Below are positions 24,962-33,210 of a DNA stretch of 45,107 nucleotides, one piece after another. Location: assembly GCF_009711935.1 (NCBI RefSeq), contig NZ_VIKX01000031.1, forward strand, positions 1-45,107, written 5' to 3'. Below the pieces are notes generated by a model. The model was not told where the DNA came from and ran no database searches. It saw only the letters and a list, made by a program, of their open reading frames with translations. The stretch comes from Dolichospermum sp. UHCC 0259 (GTDB taxonomy: Bacteria; Cyanobacteriota; Cyanobacteriia; Cyanobacteriales; Nostocaceae). Each line of letters opens with the position of its first letter. Positions within the stretch are counted from its first letter, which is position 1. Both the position numbers and the translations under genes were made by a program.

Positions 24962-25635
24962 TGAATATCTATTTTCTTGTGGAGGGAGATACTGAAGAAA
25001 AAGTTTACAAGGCTTGGCTTAAGTATCTTCTACCAGAATTAACACGAATTGGACTACCCCATCAAGTTGATCATCATAACTATTATCTTTTCAATGCAAA
25101 AGGTCAACCGGGAATAATTGATAGACATTTACCTGATGCTATTGCAAATATTCAAGAGTATAGTAAATATAATTATCTTGTCATTTGTTTAGATGCAGAA
25201 GAAGTTACTATTGATTATAAAAAACAAGAAATTTATAAATGTTTAAAGTCTAATAACATTGATTTAGTAAATATCCACTTTCATATCATTGTTCAAAATC
25301 GCTGTTTTGACACTTGGTGCTTGGGAAATAAAGGAATTTACCCTTTACAACCAGAAATTAGTCCATTATTAGATTATACAAATTATTATGATGTTTCAAT
25401 TAATTGTCCAGAAATTATGGGTAAACTGGATTTTAATACTCATGCTCAATTTCATAAAGATTATTTAAAAGAATTATTTAAGATCAACAATCTTAAACAT
25501 TATAAAATTACTAATGAAGTCATAAAAGAAGAATATTTAGAACAATTAATAGCCAGGGTTCAAAATGAAACTGAGCATTTACCTACCTTTCAAACATTCA
25601 TACAATTTTGTAATATGATTAAATCAAAGTTGTGA
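24961..25635 (+). CDS. TOPRIM/DUF4276-like protein (candidate defence module, gene B)
   Basis: 224 residues. The N-terminus MNIYFLVEGDTEEKVYKAWL has the TOPRIM-type first glutamate (Glu8 in VEGDTE) and the second acidic site reads YLVICLDAEEV (Asp78, Glu80, Glu81), in place of the usual DxD. This resembles DUF4276/OLD-type TOPRIM nuclease proteins that partner ABC-like ATPases. The start ATG shares its A with the stop codon of the ATPase gene, so the two are almost certainly made together. Conserved-looking residues further on are FHIIVQNRCFDTWCLGN and LEQLIARVQNETEHLPTF. It may be an active nuclease or only a partner subunit; the weak DxD makes this uncertain. Confidence 0.7.
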   Translation: MNIYFLVEGDTEEKVYKAWLKYLLPELTRIGLPHQVDHHNYYLFNAKGQPGIIDRHLPDAIANIQEYSKYNYLVICLDAEEVTIDYKKQEIYKCLKSNNIDLVNIHFHIIVQNRCFDTWCLGNKGIYPLQPEISPLLDYTNYYDVSINCPEIMGKLDFNTHAQFHKDYLKELFKINNLKHYKITNEVIKEEYLEQLIARVQNETEHLPTFQTFIQFCNMIKSKL

Positions 25636-25895
25636 AAATAACTAATGCAAGGTCAAACTCTTGCTACCAAAGGGTTTTTCTTCTGACTCCTGCTATAATT
25701 GACATCTTGCAAATAGTTAATAACAGCACAGTTGGAAGTATCTATATGAATATAAACAAACGAACTAAATTCAACAACAGCCAAAAGCCTTGAGGATTAA
25801 GTCAAATTTAACAATAAATAAATATGGTAGAATACTTTAATAATGTCAACAAGTAGAATAGAATATTTGTCTGTTGTCAAACACTGCTGCTATAT

Positions 25896-26216
25896 ATGTC
25901 CAAAATTTACACCGTAGAAATTAACCACCAAGGTACAAAATATACCCTGCAAGTTCCTGAAGATCAATTTATTCTCAACGCCGCCACAGCTAATGGTTTA
26001 GACTTACCAACTTCTTGCGGCGCTGGTGTTTGCACAACTTGTGCAGCTTTGATTACAGAGGGAACTGTAAATCAAGCGGATAGTATGGGTGTAAGTCCAG
26101 ATTTGCAAAACCAAGGCTATGCACTACTTTGTGTTGCTAAACCTCTTTCTGATTTAAAAATTGAAACAGAAAAAGAAGATATTGTTTATAATATGCAATT
26201 TGGGAAAGATGGATAA
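25896..26216 (+). CDS. Plant-type [2Fe-2S] ferredoxin
   Basis: A 106-residue soluble electron carrier. The cluster ligands are Cys41, Cys46, Cys49 and Cys79 in SCGAGVCTTCAA and YALLCVA, the standard CX4CX2C...C pattern. It is slightly longer than photosynthetic PetF (about 97-99) with a short C-terminal extension, and differs from PetF in the loop before the cluster (LPTSCGAGVCTTC against LPYSCRAGACSTC), so it is a minor ferredoxin of unknown partner. A small 56-codon gene, DUF3326 and a CPBP protease follow in the same direction. The 260 bp upstream shows no clear signal. Confidence 0.93.
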   Translation: MSKIYTVEINHQGTKYTLQVPEDQFILNAATANGLDLPTSCGAGVCTTCAALITEGTVNQADSMGVSPDLQNQGYALLCVAKPLSDLKIETEKEDIVYNMQFGKDG

Positions 26217-26285
26217 TAATTAATATTTACCAATTACCAAAAAGTTTCTGTATTTTCAAAATCATCAAGGGAAGGATTTAGGATT

Positions 26286-26456
26286 ATGACAACTCACTTT
26301 ATTTCCGCTGAAATCGAATTAGAAGAAACTCCTACAGAATTAGAAAAAGCCATTACAGCGGAATTGCAAAAACAAGGTGAACCCCTGCGTTGGTCTATTA
26401 CCGCTGTTAATGAAGAAGCACAAACCGTAACAGTCGAAGCCGTAGTTACTGCTTAA
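26286..26456 (+). CDS. Small conserved-looking protein, 56 residues
   Basis: An ATG at 26286 opens a 56-codon frame reading MTTHFISAEIELEETPTELE ... RWSITAVNEEAQTVTVEAVV. The sequence is acidic and alternates hydrophobic residues as in a small alpha/beta protein. A GGA-rich leader (aagggaaggatttaggatt) supplies a ribosome site. It lies between the ferredoxin and DUF3326 genes on the same strand with gaps of 69 and 25 nt, which suggests an operon. I do not recognise a family. Confidence 0.7.
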   Translation: MTTHFISAEIELEETPTELEKAITAELQKQGEPLRWSITAVNEEAQTVTVEAVVTA

Positions 26457-26481
26457 ATTTCTTCTTTGCGCGAAAAAACCT

Positions 26482-27552
26482 GTGATACCCATTCAAAAAC
26501 CATACACCGTAATTTTAATTATACCTACCGGCATTGGGGCGGCGATTGGCGGTTATGCTGGTGATGCGTTACCAGTAGCTAGAGTTATATCACAGGTATG
26601 CGATCGCTTGATTACTCACCCCAATGTCATGAATGGCGCAAGTTTATACTGGAATATTCCCAACGCTTTCTATGTCGAAGGTTATGGTTTAGATAAATTT
26701 GCGGCTGGAGAATGGGGTTTACGTCCGGTTCGCAGTAATAGAGTCGGTTTGCTTTTAGACCAGGGTATCGAACCGGAATTAATGCTGCGACACTTGCAGG
26801 TAGCCGATGCAGCTAGAGCCACTCTAGGATTAAATATTACAAATCATGTTATTACTGATGCACCGCTAAACGTAGAATTACGAACTTCTCCATCAGGTGC
26901 TAGTTGGGGAACAATCGGCAATCCTGATAGTTTATTACGGGCTGCTGAGAAATTAATTATAGAAGAAAAAGCCGAAGCGATCGCAGTTGTTGCCCGTTTC
27001 CCCGAAGATATGGACGAAACCGCCATTCAAAACTATCGGCAAGGTCAAGGAGTAGACCCTCTAGCCGGTGCAGAAGCCGTCATTAGCCATTTATTAGTCC
27101 GCACCTTTAAAATTCCCTGCGCCCATGCTCCTGCCCTTTCTACTGCCCCTGTGTCCCCTAATTTATCCCCTCGTGCAGCGGCTGAAGAAATAGGATACAC
27201 ATTTTTACCTTGCGTTTTAGTGGGGTTGAGTAACGCCCCGCAATTTATCATTAAAACAGAAAATGACAATTCTTTATCAACTGATATCTGGGCAGATCAA
27301 GTTGATGCTTTAATTATTCCCGCCACCGCTTGTGGAAGTAATGCTTTATTGAGTTTAAGCCAGAAACAATGTCAAATAATTACAGTAGCAGAAAATAAAA
27401 CTTTGCTCCAAGTTCCTGCATCAATGTTAAGAATTTCCACCTTACAGGTAAACTCATATTTAGAAGCAGTAGGTGTGCTAGTCGCTCATAAAGCAGGTAT
27501 CAATCCTTTCTCATTAACAATTACCAATTATTTTTTAAACTCCTGTGATTGA
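26482..27552 (+). CDS. DUF3326 family protein
   Basis: A 356-residue soluble protein starting at a GTG, matching the DUF3326 family of cyanobacteria and plants. Characteristic stretches are VILIIPTGIGAAIGGYAGDA, NGASLYWNIPNAFYVEGYGLD, IPCAHAPALS and AAEEIGYTFLPCVLVGLSNAPQ. No function is established. The many conserved Gly/Asn-rich loops suggest an enzyme. The next gene overlaps its end by 8 nt, pointing to translational coupling with the CPBP protease. Confidence 0.88.
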   Translation: MIPIQKPYTVILIIPTGIGAAIGGYAGDALPVARVISQVCDRLITHPNVMNGASLYWNIPNAFYVEGYGLDKFAAGEWGLRPVRSNRVGLLLDQGIEPELMLRHLQVADAARATLGLNITNHVITDAPLNVELRTSPSGASWGTIGNPDSLLRAAEKLIIEEKAEAIAVVARFPEDMDETAIQNYRQGQGVDPLAGAEAVISHLLVRTFKIPCAHAPALSTAPVSPNLSPRAAAEEIGYTFLPCVLVGLSNAPQFIIKTENDNSLSTDIWADQVDALIIPATACGSNALLSLSQKQCQIITVAENKTLLQVPASMLRISTLQVNSYLEAVGVLVAHKAGINPFSLTITNYFLNSCD

Positions 27553-28126
27553 ACAAAAAAATCAAGAACCAGAAATACCCTACTTAACACGCACCCAAGT
27601 CTTAGTAGCAATGGGTGTAACCGCAATTATTCTCTGGATAGTTGCTAAATTATGGTTGCGCTGGGGTAACATTGTGCTTTTTAAATGGCGCTGGCACGAA
27701 CAAGATTTATTATTAGGAATTAGTTTAGGTGTAATTATTACCATGTTAAGTGGTTTAGCTTATCGCCTTTCCCCTCCCTATCGTAAAAGTGCCGATTATT
27801 ATCTAGAAATGGTTCTGAAACCCTTAGCTTTACCGGACTTAATTTGGTTAGGACTACTTCCTGGTTTAAGTGAAGAATTATTATTTCGAGGTGTAATGCT
27901 ACCCGCTTTAGGCGCAGATTATACCGCTGTGATCGTATCCAGTCTTTGTTTTGGAGTCCTACACCTGAGTGGTCCCCAACAATGGCCTTATGTAATTTGG
28001 GCAACTATTGTTGGTATCATTTTAGGTTGTAGCACCCTATTAAGTGGCAACTTATTAGTACCTATTATTGCTCATATCGTCACAAATTGGCTATCTAGTT
28101 ATTTCTGGAAAATCCAAAAACTTTAG
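27545..28126 (+). CDS. CPBP-family intramembrane metalloprotease
   Basis: A 193-residue multi-pass membrane protein of the CPBP (Abi/CAAX-protease-like) family. Motif 1 is SEELLFRG with Glu110, Glu111 and Arg115, motif 2 is FGVLHL (His140) and motif 3 is PIIAHIVTNW (His177): the metal-binding and catalytic set of this family. Hydrophobic segments lie around 22-38, 55-72, 96-108, 126-141, 148-165 and 170-186. The GTG start at 27545 overlaps the DUF3326 stop. The substrate is unknown. Confidence 0.9.
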   Translation: MIEQKNQEPEIPYLTRTQVLVAMGVTAIILWIVAKLWLRWGNIVLFKWRWHEQDLLLGISLGVIITMLSGLAYRLSPPYRKSADYYLEMVLKPLALPDLIWLGLLPGLSEELLFRGVMLPALGADYTAVIVSSLCFGVLHLSGPQQWPYVIWATIVGIILGCSTLLSGNLLVPIIAHIVTNWLSSYFWKIQKL

Positions 28127-28242
28127 ATATGGTTTGTCCGAGTTTTTGATACATCACCAACCACTTTTAAAACATCCTCTAACATAGCTTCTTTAATATT
28201 TTCTTGTACTTCTGGTAAAGTATCACCAATTGTCCTGACCAC
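28123..28242 (-). pseudogene. Short minus-strand gene remnant
   Basis: Reading the minus strand gives a 39-codon protein-like stretch (IGDTLPEVQENIKEAMLEDV ... VVGDVSKT) closed by a stop that overlaps the CPBP stop. A stop codon immediately precedes it in frame, so any original gene has lost its 5' part. Helical composition suggests genuine former coding sequence; the family is not recognised. Low confidence. Confidence 0.3.
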
Positions 28243-28353
28243 TCATGTTTTGTCAATGCAAACAAACTGCTAGACTATAATTATAACTTAGTTGAGAAAT
28301 TTGTAGGAGCGATCGCCTACATCCCCAACCCATAAAACCTATAAATTAAAATT

Positions 28354-29104
28354 ATGACTCTCGCACAAGAAACACGGTACTATTCACCTCAAGAATACCT
28401 AGAATTAGAGGTAAACTCAGAAATACGTCACGAATATATCAACGGATTAATTATACATAAGACAGGCGGAACACCCAATCACAACCAACTTGCAGGCAAT
28501 TTTTACGCAATGTTAAATTTTGCGCTCAAACGTCAACCTTATCAAGTCTTTGTCACAGATCAACGTCTTTGGATTCCTACAAGAAAAATTCATACCTACC
28601 CTGATATTATGGTTGTGAAAACTCCCTTAGAATATGAGCAAGGAAGAAAAGACACCTTAGAGGGTGTTTGAAAAGTCCCTCATGGTGTATCAAATATTTT
28701 TAGATCCCCCTAAATCCCCCTTACAAAGGGGGACTTTGACTCTAGTTCCCCCCTTGTTAAGGGGGGTTAGGGGGGATCTGTAAGTGCCTAAAATCACAAC
28801 CTAAAACTTTTCAAACAACCTCTTAGTAAATCCTGTGATGATTGCAGAAGTATTATCAAAATCTACCAAAAGCTATGATAGAGATGAAAAATTTGCAGCT
28901 TATCGGACAATTCCCAGCTTACAAGAATATATTTTAATTGACCAATATACAATGCACATTGAACAATATTTTAAAACCGATAATAATAAATGGATATTTT
29001 CTGAATTTACAGACGGAGATAGTAGCTTAAACCTATCTTCTATTCCCTGCCAAATTTTGTTAGCAGATATTTATGATAAAGTAGATTTCAACACCGAAGA
29101 ATAA
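28354..29104 (+). pseudogene. Uma2-family (PD-(D/E)XK-type) gene interrupted by a MITE
   Basis: Two halves of one Uma2 gene: MTLAQETRYYSPQEYLELE ... EYEQGRKDTL (28354-28659) and VNPVMIAEVLSKSTKSYDRD ... (28826-29104). Removing the 163-bp insert and one TTA target copy joins them exactly in frame into a normal 194-residue protein (102 + 92 codons). The restored protein has the family pattern of YPDIMVV, IAEVLSKST and YDRDEKFAAYR. In the present sequence the insert adds a stop within a few codons (DTLEGV-stop). Uma2 proteins are abundant cyanobacterial restriction-endonuclease-fold proteins of unknown role. Only single-event damage is visible, so the insertion is probably recent. Confidence 0.92.
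28660..28822. mobile_element. 163-bp MITE inside Uma2, TTA target duplication (IS5/IS1031-like)
   Basis: The ends gagggtgtttgaaaag (28660-28675) and cttttcaaacaacctc (28807-28822) are inverted repeats matching at 15 of 16 positions. TTA occurs on both sides (28657-28659 and 28823-28825). A 3-bp TNA duplication is typical of IS1031-group IS5 elements. The interior is the dispersed cyanobacterial palindrome with ccccctaaatccccctt and its reverse. It has no coding capacity, so a transposase acting in trans is implied. Confidence 0.88.
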
Positions 29105-29175
29105 AAACTCAATTTTCCTCTCTGCGCCTGGAGCGTGAAATAATCATAATTCTAAATACCAAAGGAGTCAATAAA

Positions 29176-29436
29176 ATGAGTCGCATTAATCCCTACACAT
29201 TACAAATGCAAATTACCCAAATGTTTGCCCAAGGACAATCATTTTTTGCCCTTACAAAAGTGCAAGATTGGTTAAAAGAACATAATCAAAATCCTTTAGA
29301 TTTTGAAATTCTCTTCCATAAAAAACCCGCACCTCCTGGTTCAAAGGAAGTCATGGTAATAGAAATAGAACTCAAACGCAAAGACGGACAACCTGTAGAT
29401 CCTTGGTTACAAGAACAGGCTAATTTACACGCTTAA
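29176..29436 (+). CDS. Conserved-looking unknown protein, 86 residues
   Basis: A small soluble protein beginning MSRINPYTLQMQITQMFAQG, with a likely helix (VQDWLKEHNQNP) and a beta-rich second half (DFEILFHKKPAPPGSKEVMVIEIELKRKDG). A strong ribosome site, aaaggag at 29161-29167, stands 8 nt before the ATG, so it is probably a real gene. Its 3' end overlaps the convergent desulfhydrase-like gene by 12 nt. I do not recognise the family. Confidence 0.7.
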   Translation: MSRINPYTLQMQITQMFAQGQSFFALTKVQDWLKEHNQNPLDFEILFHKKPAPPGSKEVMVIEIELKRKDGQPVDPWLQEQANLHA

Positions 29437-30348
29437 TTTAGATATTGCATCTTGATTACCCTGCAAACCTCCCGTATGGATTAATAGCAAAGATTCCGAC
29501 TGAAAAAAACCTTTTTCGATTAAATCCATCACTCCATAAAACATTTTGCCTGTGTATATATAATCTAAAGGTATATCATGTTGTTGTTGGAAATCTTGAC
29601 AAAAGAGCTTTAATTTATTAGTTACTTTAGCATAACCACCAAAATGATAATCAGATACAAGTTGCCAAGGTGCAGGAGAATCAACAGGTGATGGTAAACC
29701 AGAAGCTAGATAATTTGTTAATAAGTTATTGATATCTTCAGTGAGAAAATCACCACCTTTCAAAACAGGAAAACCAATTACTTTTTGTTCCTGATTTAAT
29801 GATAGTGTAATTCCTGATAATGTTGTTCCTGTCCCGCAAGCTAAACAGATAGTATTAAATCCTCTAACTGTTTGTAATATTTCTATACAACCGCGCATAC
29901 CATTTAAATTACAACCACCTTCAGGAATAATAAATACTTCTCCAAATCGCTGTTTTAACTGATTTTGTAATTCTGCTGTATGGCGTTTTTTATATGTCTG
30001 CCGATCAATATATACTAATTCCATTCCCTGTGCTACTGCAAATTGTAAAGTAGGATTGAGAGGAATATTTTCTTCTCCCCGAATTAAGCCAATAGTGCGG
30101 AAACCAAATAAATTTCCTGCGGCTGCGGTAGCATAAATATGATTAGAATAAGCACCACCAAAAGTAAGAATTGTTGAGAAATTTTTCTCTTTAGCTTCCA
30201 CTAGGTTATACTTTAGCTTAAACCATTTATTACCGTTAACATGAGGGTGCATTATATCCAGTCGTAAGACATATAATCTAGTATCTGCAATAGCACAGAT
30301 TTCATTATGAATTTGTTGAATAAGTGGCGGAAAAAAAATTGACGACAT
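29425..30348 (-). CDS. D-cysteine desulfhydrase / ACC deaminase-like PLP enzyme
   Basis: A 307-residue fold-type II PLP enzyme of the ACC deaminase/D-cysteine desulfhydrase family. The PLP lysine is Lys41 in NGNKWFKLKYN; LTFGGAYSNHIYATAAAG and the phosphate-binding ACGTGTTLSG complete the pattern. The family breaks D-cysteine to pyruvate, H2S and ammonia, or ACC to 2-oxobutyrate; the two cannot be told apart safely here. It is somewhat shorter than the usual 330-340 residues. It overlaps the convergent small gene by 12 nt and is divergent from the PPOX fragment gene. Confidence 0.87.
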   Translation of the reverse strand: MSSIFFPPLIQQIHNEICAIADTRLYVLRLDIMHPHVNGNKWFKLKYNLVEAKEKNFSTILTFGGAYSNHIYATAAAGNLFGFRTIGLIRGEENIPLNPTLQFAVAQGMELVYIDRQTYKKRHTAELQNQLKQRFGEVFIIPEGGCNLNGMRGCIEILQTVRGFNTICLACGTGTTLSGITLSLNQEQKVIGFPVLKGGDFLTEDINNLLTNYLASGLPSPVDSPAPWQLVSDYHFGGYAKVTNKLKLFCQDFQQQHDIPLDYIYTGKMFYGVMDLIEKGFFQSESLLLIHTGGLQGNQDAISKLSV

Positions 30349-30416
30349 TTCCCAAAAAAGTTAAGATTTATCCAAATAGTATAAAATAATAAGGTTACAA
30401 AAAATATCCACCAATT

Positions 30417-30704
30417 ATGGCTAAAGTTTTTGATTTAATCACCGAAGAACTACAAAAGTTTATTATTAATCAAAAAATATTTTTTGTCGGGACAGCACCT
30501 CTGAGTTCAACAGGTCATGTTAACCTTTCTCCCAAGGGGTTGGAAAGTTTTCGGATTCTCTCTCCCCACCGAGTTGGTTATTTAGACGTAACAGGAATTT
30601 GCAATGAAGAACAAGAACAGCAAATAGCTGAAGCTGTTCGACCAATTATTAAAAAATATGGTGGTGTATGTATTGCTGCTGATGTTAAATCAATCGTAGA
30701 TTAA
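30417..30704 (+). CDS. Pyridoxamine 5'-phosphate oxidase-family protein, truncated/chimeric
   Basis: Residues 1 to about 60 match the start of a cyanobacterial PPOX-family flavin-binding protein (MAKVFDLITEELQKFI, FFVGTAPLSSTGHVNLSPKG, SPHRVGYLDVTG). A normal member is about 190 residues and continues with a G-N-E-T-xA-H-x-x-E-N-G core. Here it switches after VTG to NEEQEQQIAEAVRPIIKKYG and stops at residue 95. The tail has a KYGG motif reminiscent of small alpha/beta-barrel proteins such as DUF1330. This looks like an internal deletion that fused two fragments, so the product is probably non-functional. I list it as a CDS because the frame is open. Confidence 0.6.
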   Translation: MAKVFDLITEELQKFIINQKIFFVGTAPLSSTGHVNLSPKGLESFRILSPHRVGYLDVTGICNEEQEQQIAEAVRPIIKKYGGVCIAADVKSIVD

Positions 30705-30871
30705 TTAACTTTTGTAAATAACAATTAGCAAATAAAATCTAATTTTTTGATTAATTTGGATGGATACTCCAGTAGAAAACAAATAGATGAGTAATTACCC
30801 GGTAACAGACGATATTATTCCATTGCTATAATCATTTTACAGCTTAGAAAATTATCTCTGGAGTATATAAA

Positions 30872-31357
30872 ATGAAATCTTTAATTGCAACTTTTACTCA
30901 AAATTTAGATTTTTCGGAATCGGAAATAGAAACAATACTTTCCACACCGTTAAATGATGTACTAAATTCACCGGCTTTGAAACAAGAGTTAGATAGTTTA
31001 GATATTAGCTTACTCAAAAAAACCTTACCTACAGCCGGTGCAGTTTTAGCTGAACATTTACCACTTTTTTATGATTGGCTAAAAAATGAATTAGGTGTTC
31101 AGCGGGTTCCTGATAGTCCAGATCATACAACAAAATGGGTAGTTGGTTTTCTCAATAATCAAGAAAGTATCAATCATTTGGTTGAATTACATCGTCCCGT
31201 TCCCCACGCAGCTTTAGAACAAGCTGTTCCCAGGTTGGTGGGTTTGTTTGATGGTGTGGAAGATGAAAAGGTGCGTGAAGAATGGGAAAAAGCAGTTGCA
31301 GCACTTTGTTTAGTTTTGGTTGTTGATGCTCGTGAACAGGCAAAATTGGCTAGTTAA
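30872..31357 (+). CDS. Unknown soluble protein, 161 residues
   Basis: A 161-residue, mostly alpha-helical protein beginning MKSLIATFTQNLDFSESEIE. No signal peptide or membrane segment is visible. A clear ribosome site (tctggag) lies 10 nt before the ATG, supporting the start. Features include a helical N-terminal half (LNDVLNSPALKQELDSLDIS), HTTKWVVGFLNNQESINHLV, a central HRPVPHAALEQAVPRLVGLF and a hydrophobic C-terminal helix (AVAALCLVLVVDAREQ). I do not recognise a family. A cluster of imperfect direct repeats begins directly after its stop codon. Confidence 0.75.
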   Translation: MKSLIATFTQNLDFSESEIETILSTPLNDVLNSPALKQELDSLDISLLKKTLPTAGAVLAEHLPLFYDWLKNELGVQRVPDSPDHTTKWVVGFLNNQESINHLVELHRPVPHAALEQAVPRLVGLFDGVEDEKVREEWEKAVAALCLVLVVDAREQAKLAS

Positions 31358-31360
31358 TAT

Positions 31361-31620
31361 GTCTGAATCAGGATATCCAGGATTTAAGGATTTACAGGAT
31401 CGAATCTGGAAATATTTGCCAACTTTCTGATTTTTAGATTATTTCTATGCCAGAATCAGGATACTCAGGATTGAAGGATTAACAGGATTGAATCTGGAAA
31501 TATTTGCCAATTTTTTGTTTTTTAGATTATTGTCTGAATCAGGATGCTCAGGATTGAAGGATTTACAGGATTGAATATGGAGATATTTGCCAATTTTTTT
31601 GTTTTTCAGATCATTTCATG
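31361..31620. repeat. Three imperfect direct repeats of about 83-88 bp
   Basis: Units start at 31361, 31449 and 31532 with gtctgaatcagg (or gccagaatcagg). Each continues through aggattgaagg, a cluster ending acaggat, then gaatctggaaatatttgcc and a T-rich stretch. This 'aatcaggat...ttacaggatt' sequence is a dispersed cyanobacterial repeat family. With the inverted copy that follows it fills the whole gap between the unknown gene and the amidase. Confidence 0.9.
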
Positions 31621-31631
31621 GATAAGAAGCC

Positions 31632-31669
31632 TTTAAATCTTTAAATCCTGTAAATCCTGATTCAGACAG
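31632..31669. repeat. Inverted partial copy of the 31361 repeat
   Basis: tttaaatcctgtaaatcctg...attcagacag is the reverse complement of the first part of the direct repeats (ctgtctgaatcagg...acaggattta). The last direct copy and this inverted copy can pair into a long hairpin just downstream of the amidase stop on the minus strand, where it could act in transcript termination. Confidence 0.8.
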
Positions 31670-31674
31670 TTTAT

Positions 31675-33066
31675 TCAAAGTGATGGACGATGTTGAATCC
31701 AAGGGTTAGCGGCTTCTAATTGGGCTGCTAGACTAATAAGAGTAGATTCAGCCGCAGGTTTACCAATTAGCTGTACACTCAGGGGTAAACCATTGCTATC
31801 AAAACCGACAGGAAGAGCGATCGCAGGTAATCCGGTAGCATTTGCGACAGGACAAGGGGCAACCCAGTGGACAATTTTGGCGAATGTCTCTTCTGGACTC
31901 AAATCTGCCCATTCACCGACACGAATGGGAGAATGTAAATAAACTGGTAATACCAACACATCAACAGTATCAAAAAATGCGATAATTTGCCGAGAGACAA
32001 TTTGCATCTGGGAAAGTGCTTGCAGATATTCAGCCACAGAACCGGTTTTGGCGAATAACCATTGGTTCAAAGGTTGCAAAGCTGGTGACGGGATTCCCGC
32101 TGCGGCTATTCCCGCTTGCCAAACTACTTTAAATGGTTCGATTAAACTGCTAAAATCTGGGTATTTTTCCTCAACTTGATGTCCAAATTGTGCTAATAAT
32201 TCGACGGTTTTTAATACTCCTTGTTGACAGTTAGCGTCAGCTTCTCCAAAGGGGAGAATATTGGTACTAAAAGCGATTTTTAAAGGAGCTAATTTAACCT
32301 GAGTTGCAGACAGAAATGATGATTGGGGATCTGGTAGCCAATAAGGATCACCAGTAACATAGCCAGAGATGACATCTAACATAGCGGCTGCATCTGCCAC
32401 TGTGCGGGCAAGGGGACCATCAACAGCGATGCCACCCAAGCGATCGCCTACAGGGGCTTTAGACACTCTTCCTCGCGCTGGTTTGATGCCCACAACACCA
32501 CAACAAGCCGCCGGACCACGTACCGAACCACCACCATCTGAACCTTGAGCGATCGCACTTAATCCTGCTGCTACCGATGCCGCTGCACCACCACTAGAAC
32601 CACCCGGAGTATATTCTAAATTCCAAGGGTTTCTCGCTGGGGGAAATCCCATAGGTTCGCTGTAAGGATAAGAACCTAATTCAGAAGTTGCGGTTTTACC
32701 CAGAATAATAAATCCCGCTTGTTTAATTTTTGTCACTACGCCATCATCGTGATTAGCGATATTATTTAACAGTGCTGGATTTCCATAAGTACAAGTCACA
32801 CCCGCAACTGCACTTAAATCTTTAATAGAAATTGGCACACCAAAAAACGGTGGTAATTCTGAAGTTGTAGTTAGTAATTCCGTTTTATTTGTAGCATCAG
32901 CGATCGCTAAATCTGCCGTAATTGTAAAATAACTCCCCAATTGGGGATTCAAGCGTTCAATTCTTTCTAAATATACTTCCACCAATTCCAGAGGCGACAC
33001 CTCCCGCCGACGGATTAACTGTGCTAACTCCAAAGCCGGAGTAAAAGCTAAATCATTGTTATTCAT
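31675..33066 (-). CDS. Amidase-signature-family enzyme
   Basis: A 463-residue amidase-signature hydrolase. The Ser-cisSer-Lys triad is complete: Lys82 in SIKDL, Ser157 in TPGGSSGGAAA and Ser181 in GSDGGGSVRGPA, with the spacing known from GatA. Other family stretches are GFIILGKTATSEL and GCVGIKPA-like CGVVGIKPARGRVS. The sequence lacks features that would identify the GatA subunit of Asp/Glu-tRNA amidotransferase, and no gatB/gatC lies beside it, so it is more likely a free amidase (nitrile/aryl-amide or similar). The substrate is unknown. Confidence 0.88.
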   Translation of the reverse strand: MNNNDLAFTPALELAQLIRRREVSPLELVEVYLERIERLNPQLGSYFTITADLAIADATNKTELLTTTSELPPFFGVPISIKDLSAVAGVTCTYGNPALLNNIANHDDGVVTKIKQAGFIILGKTATSELGSYPYSEPMGFPPARNPWNLEYTPGGSSGGAAASVAAGLSAIAQGSDGGGSVRGPAACCGVVGIKPARGRVSKAPVGDRLGGIAVDGPLARTVADAAAMLDVISGYVTGDPYWLPDPQSSFLSATQVKLAPLKIAFSTNILPFGEADANCQQGVLKTVELLAQFGHQVEEKYPDFSSLIEPFKVVWQAGIAAAGIPSPALQPLNQWLFAKTGSVAEYLQALSQMQIVSRQIIAFFDTVDVLVLPVYLHSPIRVGEWADLSPEETFAKIVHWVAPCPVANATGLPAIALPVGFDSNGLPLSVQLIGKPAAESTLISLAAQLEAANPWIQHRPSL

Positions 33067-33112
33067 ATATAAATCCGCAGGATTTTTGAGAATTATAGCA
33101 ATTGCCAGAGTC

Positions 33113-33145
33113 AGATCCCCGACTTCTCTAAGAAGTCGGGGATCT
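33113..33145. repeat. 15-bp perfect palindrome (agatccccgacttct)
   Basis: agatccccgacttct (33113-33127) and agaagtcggggatct (33131-33145) around a 3-nt loop. A common dispersed cyanobacterial hairpin, placed here in the 144-bp divergent gap between the amidase and the SLH protein. Confidence 0.85.
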
Positions 33146-33210
33146 TAATTGTGCTAAAAATATGATTAATTATGGATGTCACCATTAAAACCCTGCCCGT
33201 TTAAAAATTT

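Noticed and set aside
28123-28242. Minus-strand stretch considered as an intact small gene
   Set aside because: A stop directly precedes the only possible start (GTG) in frame and there is no ribosome site; kept only as a low-confidence remnant.
31361-31620. Regular direct repeats considered as CRISPR
   Set aside because: Units are 83-88 bp and similar over most of their length, so there are no unique spacers; the heptamer arrays likewise have no spacers. No cas genes are present.
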